A stretch of DNA of 64,000 bases from Lachnospiraceae bacterium. Lineage in GTDB: Bacteria > Bacillota > Clostridia > Lachnospirales > Lachnospiraceae. Each line of letters starts with the position of its first letter. Positions within the stretch are counted from its first letter, which is position 1. The position numbers were made by a program, and so were the translations under genes. The DNA lies in assembly GCA_029053015.1 (NCBI GenBank), contig JAIDHX010000040.1, positions 62,001-126,000 on the forward strand, written 5' to 3'. The notes beneath the pieces are model-generated. The model worked only from the letters and a program-made list of their open reading frames with translations, was not told the origin of the DNA and made no database searches. Positions 15,902 through 23,934 of this stretch are shown piece by piece.

Positions 15902-17836
15902 TCACGCCTGCGCTTTTTGTTCCTGTATATAAGTTTCCAGCGCAGCAACACAGTTGCCCCATCCCTTTATGATTCCCTTTTGCAGAAGCAAAAGCACCTG
16001 TCCTGCCTCTTCTGCTTTCGCAGCGGCGCTTCCCGGAAGCTGCTCCATGTAACTTTTGATTTCCCCTGCGCCGACAGTCCGCTTCATGTTTCTGAAATAA
16101 TGTACGGCAAGCCCTTTGCAGCTCTGCGCGCGGCATTTCCTAAGCGGCGCGAGATACGGGCGGTTATCCGTCTCCTTCTGGGCACGGATATAAAAATAAG
16201 GTGCCAGCTGGCGGCACAGTACTTCGTTATCCGGCTGCAGCCATGCAGCCAGCACCATATCTGTCGCCGTGTTCTCCAACTGCATCAGAATACCGAATAT
16301 TTCCTCCGGGAGCGCACGAATAGAATAGCGGATACTTCTTTTTTGCAAATCTACGGGACTGGCATATGCCGCCTGCAGCACATAGCCCCCTGCGCCGTCT
16401 GCCTGCACGGCAGAAAACGCTTTCCACACAGCTGTTGCCCTTTCTTTTCTCAGCCGTTTGCCAAAAAGCCCTTTTTCTTCCACGAAGTCTTGTAAAAGCT
16501 TCAGACATTCCGCGCCGTTTCCTTCCCGGAGTGCCGCCGCCATGACTGCCGGAAAATAAGGCTCCCCATAGGTCTGATACAGCTCTTTTGCAAGCGGGAC
16601 AAGTTCTTTTCCCTGCTGTCTGAGCAGATTTAGAAGCAGGCTTTCCTGTACCTCACCGCTGAAGGGAATCCTGCTGTAACTCAAATGATCCGGTCGGAAA
16701 AAAAGCATGGCAGAAGTGGCATTCTTTTCTACTTTGCGAGCATTATCCAGTATCGTTCTTACCGCTGCAGCCTGTCTGTAGCACTCGCAGATTTCCGCGC
16801 CGCATTTGCCGGAGAGTGCCAGCAGGCAGGCGTTAAACAGCGATTCCAGCTCTTTATCCGGCTTCCTTTTTCCCTTTTTCCAGTCGTCAAGCACTGTCAG
16901 GAACACGCCGGATACCAGCTTTGCCGCTTCCGGATGCCCGGATTCCTCCAGATAGGTGACTGCTTCCAGCGGTTTTTTCGCTGCCAGTTCCCGGAAAAAC
17001 GCCCATGTCCTTTCTCCGTCCATCCATGCCAATGCATAATAAGCCATTTTTTTGTTGTTGCCCGCCGTCTCGGTCTTACATAACGAGAGCAGCAGTTCTT
17101 CATTCTCCTGACTATGGCGGAGCGCATAGATAAGCGCGGTGCGGACCTCCTTTTTCGCTTCCGCAAGCTGCGACACGTAGAAATCATTTGCTTCTGCACC
17201 GGCTATATTTTCCATAACCTGCACACGCCGTGCCATTTCTTTCTTGCCCTTCGGGTCAAAATCTTTCTCAAGCAGAAAGCGGATACCCGAAAAAGCAGCT
17301 TCGCTCTGCCGGCCGTCTTCAATCAGCCAGCCCGCAACCGCATCCGCCAACTCCGCATAGGATGCTCCCAGCGCATCCACCATTGCCGCACGCACCCGAT
17401 AATCCTTGAAAAGTTCCGGCTGCTCCTTGCGCAGATTTACCACATAACTGTATCTTCCTCCACCGGAATGTTGTAGTGCATCTAACAGAGTGGACAGTAC
17501 GGAATACGGTACATTCGCCACATAAGTCTCCCTCTTCTCTGAACTGACTGCCAGGGGTTTTATTTCCTTTTCTTCTTCCACAACGCCCTGCGTGCAGAGC
17601 AGCGCATCCACAAGGGTCAGCGCCTCTAAAAGTGTCCCCGCCCTGTCCTCACAATTTTCTTCTATAGCCTGTGTAGAGAGCTGCACAATTTTTGCAAAAA
17701 CCGGAGAAGCTTTTTCAAGAGGCGTCACAGCCTCCACCGCCCTTTTCAGCCTGAAATCCTCCGTAATCAGTCCGGTTCCTGCCACTGCTCCTGTTTTCAG
17801 TCTCTCCCGCAGTTCATATACAGGTGTCAAATCCAT
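15902..17836 (-). CDS. Alpha-helical repeat protein of the MoxR/SWIM operon
   Basis: The 644-residue product is almost wholly helical with many alternating helix pairs (for example KEVRTALIYALRHSQENEE, then KKMAYYALAWMDGERTWAFF), which suggests HEAT-like repeats; I recognise no catalytic motif. In comparable operons the equivalent position is held by a DUF5691 protein, but I cannot confirm this is one. The start is uncertain. ATG at 17836 (MDLTPVYELRERL) has an AAAGG site at long spacing; a TTG at 17875 would overlap the SWIM stop codon by 3 bases but has no site. Expected role is scaffold or substrate recognition. Confidence 0.65.
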   Translation of the reverse strand: MDLTPVYELRERLKTGAVAGTGLITEDFRLKRAVEAVTPLEKASPVFAKIVQLSTQAIEENCEDRAGTLLEALTLVDALLCTQGVVEEEKEIKPLAVSSEKRETYVANVPYSVLSTLLDALQHSGGGRYSYVVNLRKEQPELFKDYRVRAAMVDALGASYAELADAVAGWLIEDGRQSEAAFSGIRFLLEKDFDPKGKKEMARRVQVMENIAGAEANDFYVSQLAEAKKEVRTALIYALRHSQENEELLLSLCKTETAGNNKKMAYYALAWMDGERTWAFFRELAAKKPLEAVTYLEESGHPEAAKLVSGVFLTVLDDWKKGKRKPDKELESLFNACLLALSGKCGAEICECYRQAAAVRTILDNARKVEKNATSAMLFFRPDHLSYSRIPFSGEVQESLLLNLLRQQGKELVPLAKELYQTYGEPYFPAVMAAALREGNGAECLKLLQDFVEEKGLFGKRLRKERATAVWKAFSAVQADGAGGYVLQAAYASPVDLQKRSIRYSIRALPEEIFGILMQLENTATDMVLAAWLQPDNEVLCRQLAPYFYIRAQKETDNRPYLAPLRKCRAQSCKGLAVHYFRNMKRTVGAGEIKSYMEQLPGSAAAKAEEAGQVLLLLQKGIIKGWGNCVAALETYIQEQKAQA

Positions 17837-17871
17837 TTTTCTACCAGCCTTTCTTTTAAACAAACCACTAA

Positions 17872-19341
17872 TCAATACAGAAGACGGATAATGCCCGTTT
17901 CTGTCACAATGCTGAGCGGCCAGAACAAAATCCGCCTTGTCGTGGCATCATAATAAAACCCGCCTAAAAGCGCCTGATTTTCCAAAACACGGGCGTCCGT
18001 GAGCAGGCGCAGTCTTTCCGTGGTCGGCTCCTTTTCGGGAATATCCCCCAAACGGATGGTGCCGCCATTTTTATCCACAAGCACCAGATTTTCCTCTGTC
18101 TGCCCGATTTGCGCAAAAGCTATCAGGCGGTACAATACGGGCGCAGCCATAGCATTTTTCAAATAATTTTTCGCTGCCTTTGCCTCCGCAGCCACGGATT
18201 CAGCAGCAAACGAACGCACTGCGGCAAGCTCTCCGCCGGTCAGTTCCGTAATCGTACCCTGTTCCCAGCGCACGCGGCGGTTTCCTTCTCCGGGATATAT
18301 CTGCATAGAGCTCAGCCTGACTGTGCCAAACAGACTGTCTTCCTGCTTTACATATTTCAATGCTTTGACCGGCCTGTAGTTGCAGGTCAGACAGATTTCT
18401 CCCGTACCTGTGTCCATCCAGCAGCCCATGTCTATGTACTCCCGTCTGGCTTCGTCATATTCCACCCAGAAGGCAAGCTGCACAAGGCACACGTCCTTAC
18501 GGCTGCTTCCCAATGCTTCCAGTTCGGAAAGTTTCCAGACGCCGCCCAGTTCTTCATAAAGCGGAGTGGCATCCAGCCCGTCCTCTTCGCTCTCCAGTTT
18601 TTCCTGCAGATACGCTGTCGATTTCTTTATCAATGCCCACAACTTTTCCAGCGCATCAAGCGTATTGTCATAGTGACTCTCCTTCTGGTCTGCCTGAAAC
18701 GCCTCTATCTCCAGTATTAGCCGGTTTAAAAGACGCTGAGGCCCCGGCAGGTAGTAATCTCCCAACTGCTTTGACAACTCCTTGTAGGTAGAAAGAGTGG
18801 TGCCGCCCATGGTGCCAAGGCCTGCATCCAAAAGCTCCCGCACCAATTTTTCCGTCAGTGCAAGTCCCTCAAGCTGCTTTTTCCGTTTTCTTGTTCTTGC
18901 CGCCTTACCTGCATTAGAAGCCTTTTTTGCCGGTGTGCCTTTGTCTTCCGTCTGTCCCGCGCCGGCCGCTGCTTCTCCTGCAGCCGCTTTTTCTTCCCGC
19001 TGTTTCTTTTTCTCCCTTTTTTTCAGGATATCCTCCGGTATCTCACAGTCCGCAAAATGCTTTCCCGCCATCATTTCATAAAGCAGGGCAAGACTATGTT
19101 TACAGGGAAACTGCCTGCTGGGACAGGAACAACGGAACACAGGCGCTTCCTGCTCGATAAAGTCCGCTGTGGTAATATAGTTGCTCTTTCCACTTCCCTG
19201 ACACTCTCCCAGATAAAAAGTATCGTCCGCAGATTTTTCCAATCTGACAAATCCGCCCTTCTGCGATATCTTTTTTCCGTTTGCACCGGCCGCCGGATTG
19301 GGCGCCAGCGCAAGAATCTGCTGTTCGGTAATCTGACGCAT
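17872..19341 (-). CDS. SWIM zinc finger protein
   Basis: The 489-residue product carries a SWIM motif at about residues 93-108: CSCPSRQFPCKH fits CxCx(6)CxH and should bind one zinc ion and contact nucleic acid or protein. A lysine/arginine/alanine-rich linker follows (about 110-155, KKREKKKQREEKAAAGEAAA), then a helical and beta C-terminal half that ends RRILFWPLSIVTETGIIRLLY. It is the first gene of the five-gene operon and has its own promoter and an AAAGGATT site. SWIM proteins of this type are regularly found with MoxR, VWA and DUF5682 genes; function unknown. Confidence 0.82.
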   Translation of the reverse strand: MRQITEQQILALAPNPAAGANGKKISQKGGFVRLEKSADDTFYLGECQGSGKSNYITTADFIEQEAPVFRCSCPSRQFPCKHSLALLYEMMAGKHFADCEIPEDILKKREKKKQREEKAAAGEAAAGAGQTEDKGTPAKKASNAGKAARTRKRKKQLEGLALTEKLVRELLDAGLGTMGGTTLSTYKELSKQLGDYYLPGPQRLLNRLILEIEAFQADQKESHYDNTLDALEKLWALIKKSTAYLQEKLESEEDGLDATPLYEELGGVWKLSELEALGSSRKDVCLVQLAFWVEYDEARREYIDMGCWMDTGTGEICLTCNYRPVKALKYVKQEDSLFGTVRLSSMQIYPGEGNRRVRWEQGTITELTGGELAAVRSFAAESVAAEAKAAKNYLKNAMAAPVLYRLIAFAQIGQTEENLVLVDKNGGTIRLGDIPEKEPTTERLRLLTDARVLENQALLGGFYYDATTRRILFWPLSIVTETGIIRLLY

Positions 19342-19385
19342 AGCTAATCCTTTCTGCTGTTTTTACTCATTCTGCTATATGATTG

Positions 19386-19414
19386 ATTGTACTATATAGG
19401 CGGGGTGAATTCAA
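19386..19414 (-). promoter_or_regulatory. Promoter of the SWIM-MoxR-VWA operon
   Basis: TTGAAT and TACAAT are 17 bases apart on the minus strand, about 45 bases before the SWIM start and immediately after the leuD terminator. It gives the operon its own control. Confidence 0.7.
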
Positions 19415-19432
19415 GCGTCTCCGACACGTAAA

Positions 19433-19463
19433 AAGAGACCGGAACGCTTTATTCCGGTCTCTG
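19433..19463 (-). terminator. Terminator of leuCD
   Basis: The stem GAGACCGGAA/TTCCGGTCTC has a 7-base loop and is followed on the minus strand by a T-run. It lies 9 bases beyond the leuD stop codon. Confidence 0.9.
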
Positions 19464-19471
19464 AAAATGGC

Positions 19472-19957
19472 TTATTTGTGATTGATATAATTGATCAGCC
19501 CTTCCGCCTCGATGATTTTCTGCATAAAGGGCGGGAACGCCTGTCCCTGATAGGACTTGCCTGTGGTAAGGTTTGTGATAATTCCGGAATCGAAATCCAC
19601 TTCCACCTCGTCGCCTGCGCTGATGCCCTTCGCCGCCTCGGGACATTCGATGATTGGCAGCCCGATATTGATGGCATTGCGGTAGAAAATGCGGGCGAAG
19701 GTCTCCGCGATGACGCAGCTTACTCCTGCCGCTTTAATCGCAATGGGCGCATGCTCCCTCGAAGAGCCGCATCCGAAATTCTTGTCCGCCACAATCAAAT
19801 CGCCTTTTTTTACCTTATTTACAAAATCTTTGTCGATATCCTCCATGCAGTGCTGCGCCAGCTCGGAAGCCTCCGAGGAATTCAGGTATCTTGCCGGAAT
19901 GATAACGTCCGTATCTACATTGTCGCCATATTTAAAAACATTTCCTTTTGCTTTCAT
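19472..19957 (-). CDS. leuD: 3-isopropylmalate dehydratase small subunit
   Basis: The 161-residue product is the bacterial/archaeal short form of Leu[35 protein letters not shown] and [16 protein letters not shown]. With LeuC it isomerises 2-isopropylmalate to 3-isopropylmalate in leucine synthesis. It starts 18 bases after leuC with an AGGACGATATG context and ends at a strong terminator. leuA and leuB are not in the window. Confidence 0.96.
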   Translation of the reverse strand: MKAKGNVFKYGDNVDTDVIIPARYLNSSEASELAQHCMEDIDKDFVNKVKKGDLIVADKNFGCGSSREHAPIAIKAAGVSCVIAETFARIFYRNAINIGLPIIECPEAAKGISAGDEVEVDFDSGIITNLTTGKSYQGQAFPPFMQKIIEAEGLINYINHK

Positions 19958-19975
19958 ATCGTCCTCCTTGTTATC

Positions 19976-21235
19976 CTACAACTCTTCCGGTCCCGAAATT
20001 TTCCCGGTCACTGCGCTTGCAGCGGCAACCGCGGGGCTTGCCAGATAAATCTCGGATTTCACATGTCCCATGCGCCCTACAAAATTTCTGTTCGTGGTGG
20101 AAACACAGCGCTCTCCCTCCGCGAGAATTCCCATGTAACCGCCCAGACAGGGTCCGCAGGTCGGTGTGCTCACAACGGCTCCCGCTTCAATAAATGTCTT
20201 TAACAGCCCTTCCTCCATGGCATCCATATATATCTTCTGGGTGGCAGGAATGATGATGCAGCGCATACCCTTTGCCACATGGCGTCCCTTTAATACCTCT
20301 GCCGCAGTTCTGAGGTCGTCAAGCCTTCCGTTGGTACAGGAACCGATAACCACCTGGTTGATGGCAATCTCGTCGATTTCGTCCAGCGTATGGGTGTTTT
20401 CCGGCAAATGCGGAAACGCCACGGTGGATTTTAAGGAAGCAAGGTCGATGGTATATTCCTCGTCATAAACAGCATCCGCATCCGCCTCATAGATTTTATA
20501 GGGACGTGAAGAATGTTCCTTCATGTAAGCAACTGCCGCGTCATCCACCGGGAAAATGCCGTTTTTGGCACCCGCCTCAATTGCCATATTGGCAATGGTA
20601 AAACGGTCGTCCATGGAAAGATTCTGTATGCCGTCGCCGGTGAACTCCAACGATTTATAGAGCGCGCCGTCCACGCCTATCATGCCGATAATATGCAGGA
20701 TAACATCTTTTCCGGAAACCCATTTGGATGGCTTGCCGGTCAGGATGAATTTCAGAGCGGAAGGCACCTTAAACCATGCTTTGCCGGTCGCCATGCCCGC
20801 AGCCATATCCGTGCTGCCCACGCCGGTGGAAAATGCGCCCAGCGCACCGTAGGTGCAGGTGTGGGAATCCGCGCCGATAATCACGTCTCCCGCCACTGTC
20901 AGACCTTTCTCGGGAAGCAGGGCATGTTCAATTCCCATTTCTCCCACTTCAAAATAATTGGTAATCTCGTTTCGTCTTGCAAACTCTCTCACACATTTGC
21001 AGTGTTCTGCCGATTTGATATCCTTGTTCGGCACAAAATGATCCGGCACAAGAGCAATTTTATCCTTGTCAAAAACGCCCTCCACCTTCATTTTTTCCAT
21101 TTCCTTGATGGCAACCGGACTGGTGATGTCATTGCCAAGCACCAAATCCAAATCTGCTTCGATGAGCTGGCCGGCTTCCACGCTGTCAAGTCCTGCATGT
21201 GCTGCCAGAATCTTCTGTGTCATCGTCATTCCCAT
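19976..21235 (-). CDS. leuC: 3-isopropylmalate dehydratase large subunit
   Basis: The 419-residue product has the aconitase-type iron-sulfur ligands: the cysteines in [12 protein letters not shown] and in [13 protein letters not shown], plus [20 protein letters not shown] for substrate contact. It is the short LeuC class of Clostridia and archaea, which pairs with a 160-residue LeuD, as found here. The start has a GGAGGATACGCATT site. No clear promoter lies in the 56 bases between the acetyltransferase and leuC, so leuCD may depend on transcription from upstream, possibly including the methyltransferase and acetyltransferase genes. Confidence 0.96.
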   Translation of the reverse strand: MGMTMTQKILAAHAGLDSVEAGQLIEADLDLVLGNDITSPVAIKEMEKMKVEGVFDKDKIALVPDHFVPNKDIKSAEHCKCVREFARRNEITNYFEVGEMGIEHALLPEKGLTVAGDVIIGADSHTCTYGALGAFSTGVGSTDMAAGMATGKAWFKVPSALKFILTGKPSKWVSGKDVILHIIGMIGVDGALYKSLEFTGDGIQNLSMDDRFTIANMAIEAGAKNGIFPVDDAAVAYMKEHSSRPYKIYEADADAVYDEEYTIDLASLKSTVAFPHLPENTHTLDEIDEIAINQVVIGSCTNGRLDDLRTAAEVLKGRHVAKGMRCIIIPATQKIYMDAMEEGLLKTFIEAGAVVSTPTCGPCLGGYMGILAEGERCVSTTNRNFVGRMGHVKSEIYLASPAVAAASAVTGKISGPEEL

Positions 21236-21291
21236 AATGCGTATCCTCCTTATCTTTCATAAATAATTTTATTTTTTATTCACTGAGTTCC

Positions 21292-21834
21292 TTACCTTAT
21301 TGTGATCCAATACCGTTCTAAGTCAATGTCCTCCTCCGGCTCGTGGACGGTGCTCTCGTACACGCCGCCGTTGGCAAAAATGGTGCGGCGGCTGCCGGGG
21401 TTGTCCGGCTCACAGGCGATCAACACCCTGCCAAGGCCAAGTTCTTTACAGTAAGGAAGGGACAAGCGGAGCATCTCTTTTGCGTAGCCGCGCCGCCGCT
21501 CAGACGGGCGGGTGGAGTAGCCGATGTGTCCGGCATACTTCTCCAAATACTCATTGAAATAGTGTCGAATCTGGATCATTGCCACCACTTTGTCATCCGA
21601 TTCCCGGACGGCGAGAAATTGAGTGGCCTGCACCTTCCCCTCCGGGAGCGTGGCGGGGTCGGTGTAACTGCGAACGACTGCCAGCCATTGCTCCGCACTT
21701 TCGACGCGGCGCAGAGGGCCGCAGCCGTCCATGTGGCTGCCTGCGTCTATACACTCCTGACGGTAAGCCCAGACCTGATCCAAATATTCCTCCGAGGGCA
21801 GGACTAATTTGATGGATTTTGCATTTACTTCCAT
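21292..21834 (-). CDS. GNAT family N-acetyltransferase, probably acquired
   Basis: The 180-residue product has the GNAT core: FLAVRESDDKVVAMIQIRHY (strands 2-3), GHIGYSTRPSERRRGYAKEMLRLSLPYCKEL (the acetyl-CoA loop RRRGYAKEM) and GLGRVLIACEPDNPGSRRTIFANGG. Relatives are annotated as acetyltransferases of unknown small-molecule substrate. Its base composition is visibly more GC-rich than its neighbours (many GCC, CGG and GGC codons), and it separates leuC from the LysR gene. I read this as horizontal gain. The ribosome site is GAAAGGAG before the ATG. Confidence 0.85.
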   Translation of the reverse strand: MEVNAKSIKLVLPSEEYLDQVWAYRQECIDAGSHMDGCGPLRRVESAEQWLAVVRSYTDPATLPEGKVQATQFLAVRESDDKVVAMIQIRHYFNEYLEKYAGHIGYSTRPSERRRGYAKEMLRLSLPYCKELGLGRVLIACEPDNPGSRRTIFANGGVYESTVHEPEEDIDLERYWITIR

Positions 21835-21859
21835 GGTCTGGCTCCTTTCAATTAATTAC

Positions 21860-22744
21860 TTACTTCGTGCCGCTGATTAACACTGTTGTAGCGATACGGA
21901 ACTCCCAGTTTTTCTCTCCGTCTTCGTATTGCTTCATTTTTTTGTCGTATCTGCGGTTAATGAAATCCAGTAAAGTCTGATACTCTGTTTTGCTAAGCGC
22001 ATGGGGAGCCATTTTGTAGGCTTTTTCCACGCTGTTGAGTTCCAATATTCTATCCTCGTTTATTTGCAGCCGCGCGGTTTCATCATCCATATTATCGCAG
22101 TCCGGGGCGTAATTCACGGAAGCCATGGCATCTATGGAAATATTATGAAATCCTTGTGCTGCAAGATAAGCAAAATACTTTTCCGTCCGGTTCTCGTACC
22201 GCTTGACTTGACTATTTGGGTTGTCATTTGCAGCCGCCCAGACCTTATCAAATAATTCCTTTTCCTCACATTCATCGGTTGGTATCCATTCTTCCGGCTT
22301 GTTACTCCTGTCATAGACATCCATAATAATCATTTTGCCGCCGGGTTTCAACACCCGATATTGTTCACCCACGAACCTTGTCGGTTCACAGAAGTTTATC
22401 ACCGTATGAGAATAACAGACATCAAATGTATTATCCGCAAAAGGCAATTGTGTTGCATCGCCGGCAATAAAATTACATTTGAGGTTTAATTCTGCGCTTT
22501 TTTTCTTTGCAAAATCAATATGTCCAATATCAAAATCCACACCTGTAATTTCTGCACTTTGAAGTCTCTCTTTTAATCTGTGGCAAAGGAGACCGCCGGC
22601 ACAGCCAACTTCAAGAATGTTCATTCCATCATGCAATTGCATAACATCTATCCATTTATCCATATTCCCACTATGAAATTTTAAAGCACGGGACAAATAA
22701 AGTTCTTCGGTCCTTTGCACATACTCTGACCAATAAGTATTCAT
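21860..22744 (-). CDS. SAM-dependent methyltransferase (class I)
   Basis: The 294-residue product has the Rossmann methyltransferase motifs: I MNILEVGCAGGLLCHRL, II EITGVDFDIGHIDFA, post-I GDATQLPFADNTFDVCYSH and III LKPGGKMIIMDVY. It belongs to the UbiE/COQ5-like small-molecule group; the extended C-terminus (about 100 residues) is not recognised. Its AT-rich codon use contrasts with the GC-rich acetyltransferase next to it. A long leader of about 190 bases carries hairpin element B in the sense direction. Confidence 0.85.
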   Translation of the reverse strand: MNTYWSEYVQRTEELYLSRALKFHSGNMDKWIDVMQLHDGMNILEVGCAGGLLCHRLKERLQSAEITGVDFDIGHIDFAKKKSAELNLKCNFIAGDATQLPFADNTFDVCYSHTVINFCEPTRFVGEQYRVLKPGGKMIIMDVYDRSNKPEEWIPTDECEEKELFDKVWAAANDNPNSQVKRYENRTEKYFAYLAAQGFHNISIDAMASVNYAPDCDNMDDETARLQINEDRILELNSVEKAYKMAPHALSKTEYQTLLDFINRRYDKKMKQYEDGEKNWEFRIATTVLISGTK

Positions 22745-22789
22745 TTTCGTTCTCCATTATGGACTTCTTTGACAATAATAAAATCATCC

Positions 22790-22895
22790 TCCGCAAGGCA
22801 GGGATTGTGCAATGGAGACAAAATAAGGACGACTTTGCCACGCTTCGGAGTCCGTTTTTGTCTCCATTGCACAATCCCGTCACTTGCAAAAACAT
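22790..22895 (-). repeat. Variable-arm hairpin element, family 1, copy B
   Basis: A perfect 23-bp stem: 22801-22823 pairs with 22856-22878 (GGGATTGTGCAATGGAGACA on the left). The core reads, on the minus strand, CGGACTCCGAAGCGTGGCAA then AGTCGTCC. Core and the outer TTTTTGCAAGTGACGG match copy A at 8744-8880, while the arm sequence is different. It sits in the leader of the methyltransferase transcript. No T-run follows the stem, so it is not a typical terminator. Confidence 0.82.
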
Positions 22896-22905
22896 TTTCA
22901 TTACA

Positions 22906-22985
22906 GTTAGTGTAACATAATATCCTCTATTCTTCCAATATATATATTTCATATTTACCATAACTGCAAATTATGTTATTCTAAC
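22906..22985. promoter_or_regulatory. Divergent promoters framed by an inverted repeat
   Basis: GTTAGTGTAACATAAT (22906-22921) and ATTATGTTATTCTAAC (22970-22985) are inverted copies with 14 of 16 matches. Between or under them are a minus-strand promoter (TTGCAG at 22964-22969, TATATA at 22941-22946, spacing 17) for the methyltransferase and a plus-strand one (TTTACC at 22954-22959, TATTCT at 22977-22982, spacing 17) for the LysR gene. The repeat is a good candidate operator, presumably for the LysR protein. Confidence 0.55.
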
Positions 22986-23040
22986 AATAACATGCATACA
23001 GAAAACAGGAACGCTTATATCCATGGCAGAAGGAGGCAGT

Positions 23041-23934
23041 ATGAATCAGCAAAACTTAAGTCTTTACCATATTTTTCATGAGGTGGCCGTCTGTGGCAAT
23101 ATTTCTGCCGCGGCTCGCAGTCTTTTTATTTCGCAGCCCGCCATTTCCAAGGCTATTTTAAAGTTGGAACACAATCTCTCCACTACGCTTTTTCTCAGGA
23201 GTTCCAGAGGCGTCAGGCTGACGGAGGACGGAGAGCTTCTGTTCAGGCAGGTGGACGCTGCTTTTCACGCCATCGGTCAGGGTGAGGAACTGCTCAAAAA
23301 GAATCTGGAGCTTGGTGTGGGGAGCCTGTCCATCGGTGTCAGCACCACGCTCTGCAAGTATATGCTGCTCCCCTATTTAAAGACCTATATTCAGGAAAAT
23401 CCTCATGTCAAATTATCGATTTTCTGCCAGTCTTCAGCGGAGACAATTGCCGGTCTTGAGAGCGGCAGGCTGGATATTGGCCTTGTGGGAGAAAGTGACA
23501 AAATGGGGGAACTTTCCTTTAAACCGGTGGAGGAAATTCAGGATATGTTCGTCACCACAAAGGAATACATGTCCCACTTACGGGAGCGGAGCATGGACGG
23601 CGATAAAGATTTATTTTCCCATGCCACGCTGATGCTGCTGGACAAAAAGAATTTTACCAGACAATATGTAGAAAAATATCTGCTGCTGCAGAATATCACT
23701 CCGGAACAGCAGCTTGAAGTCACCACCATGGACCTTCTGATTGAATTTGCCAAACTGGGGATGGGCATAGCCGGCGTTATCCGTAATTTTGTGGAAAAGG
23801 AACTTACAGACGGCACTCTGGTTCCCTTCCCTGTCGCCGAACCTATTCCAAAACGAAAAATAGGATTCGCCTACAAAATGCAGGCAAATCCTACTGCTGC
23901 CGTATCCGGGTTTTTAGCGCTTACGGGGAAATGA
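23041..23934 (+). CDS. LysR family transcriptional regulator
   Basis: The 297-residue product has the LysR winged helix at residues about 5-65 (FHEVAVCGNISAAARSLFISQPAISKAILKLE, here in two pieces, and LFLRSSRGVRLTEDGELL) and the periplasmic-binding-like effector domain (VGSLSIGVSTTLCKYMLLPYL). ATG at 23041 has a perfect AAGGAGG site. It faces away from the leuC side with only the methyltransferase and acetyltransferase between, so before their arrival it may have been the divergent regulator of leuCD. Its 3' end overlaps the convergent histidine kinase gene by 21 bases. Confidence 0.9.
   Translation: MNQQNLSLYHIFHEVAVCGNISAAARSLFISQPAISKAILKLEHNLSTTLFLRSSRGVRLTEDGELLFRQVDAAFHAIGQGEELLKKNLELGVGSLSIGVSTTLCKYMLLPYLKTYIQENPHVKLSIFCQSSAETIAGLESGRLDIGLVGESDKMGELSFKPVEEIQDMFVTTKEYMSHLRERSMDGDKDLFSHATLMLLDKKNFTRQYVEKYLLLQNITPEQQLEVTTMDLLIEFAKLGMGIAGVIRNFVEKELTDGTLVPFPVAEPIPKRKIGFAYKMQANPTAAVSGFLALTGK

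Noticed and set aside
20513..21262. A 249-codon plus-strand frame opposite leuC.
   Set aside because: leuC is fully conserved on the minus strand; the shadow has no start signal or motif.
22790..22895. Element B as an ordinary terminator.
   Set aside because: A perfect stem but a 32-base structured loop and no T-run on either strand, and the same core recurs at 8.8 kb.
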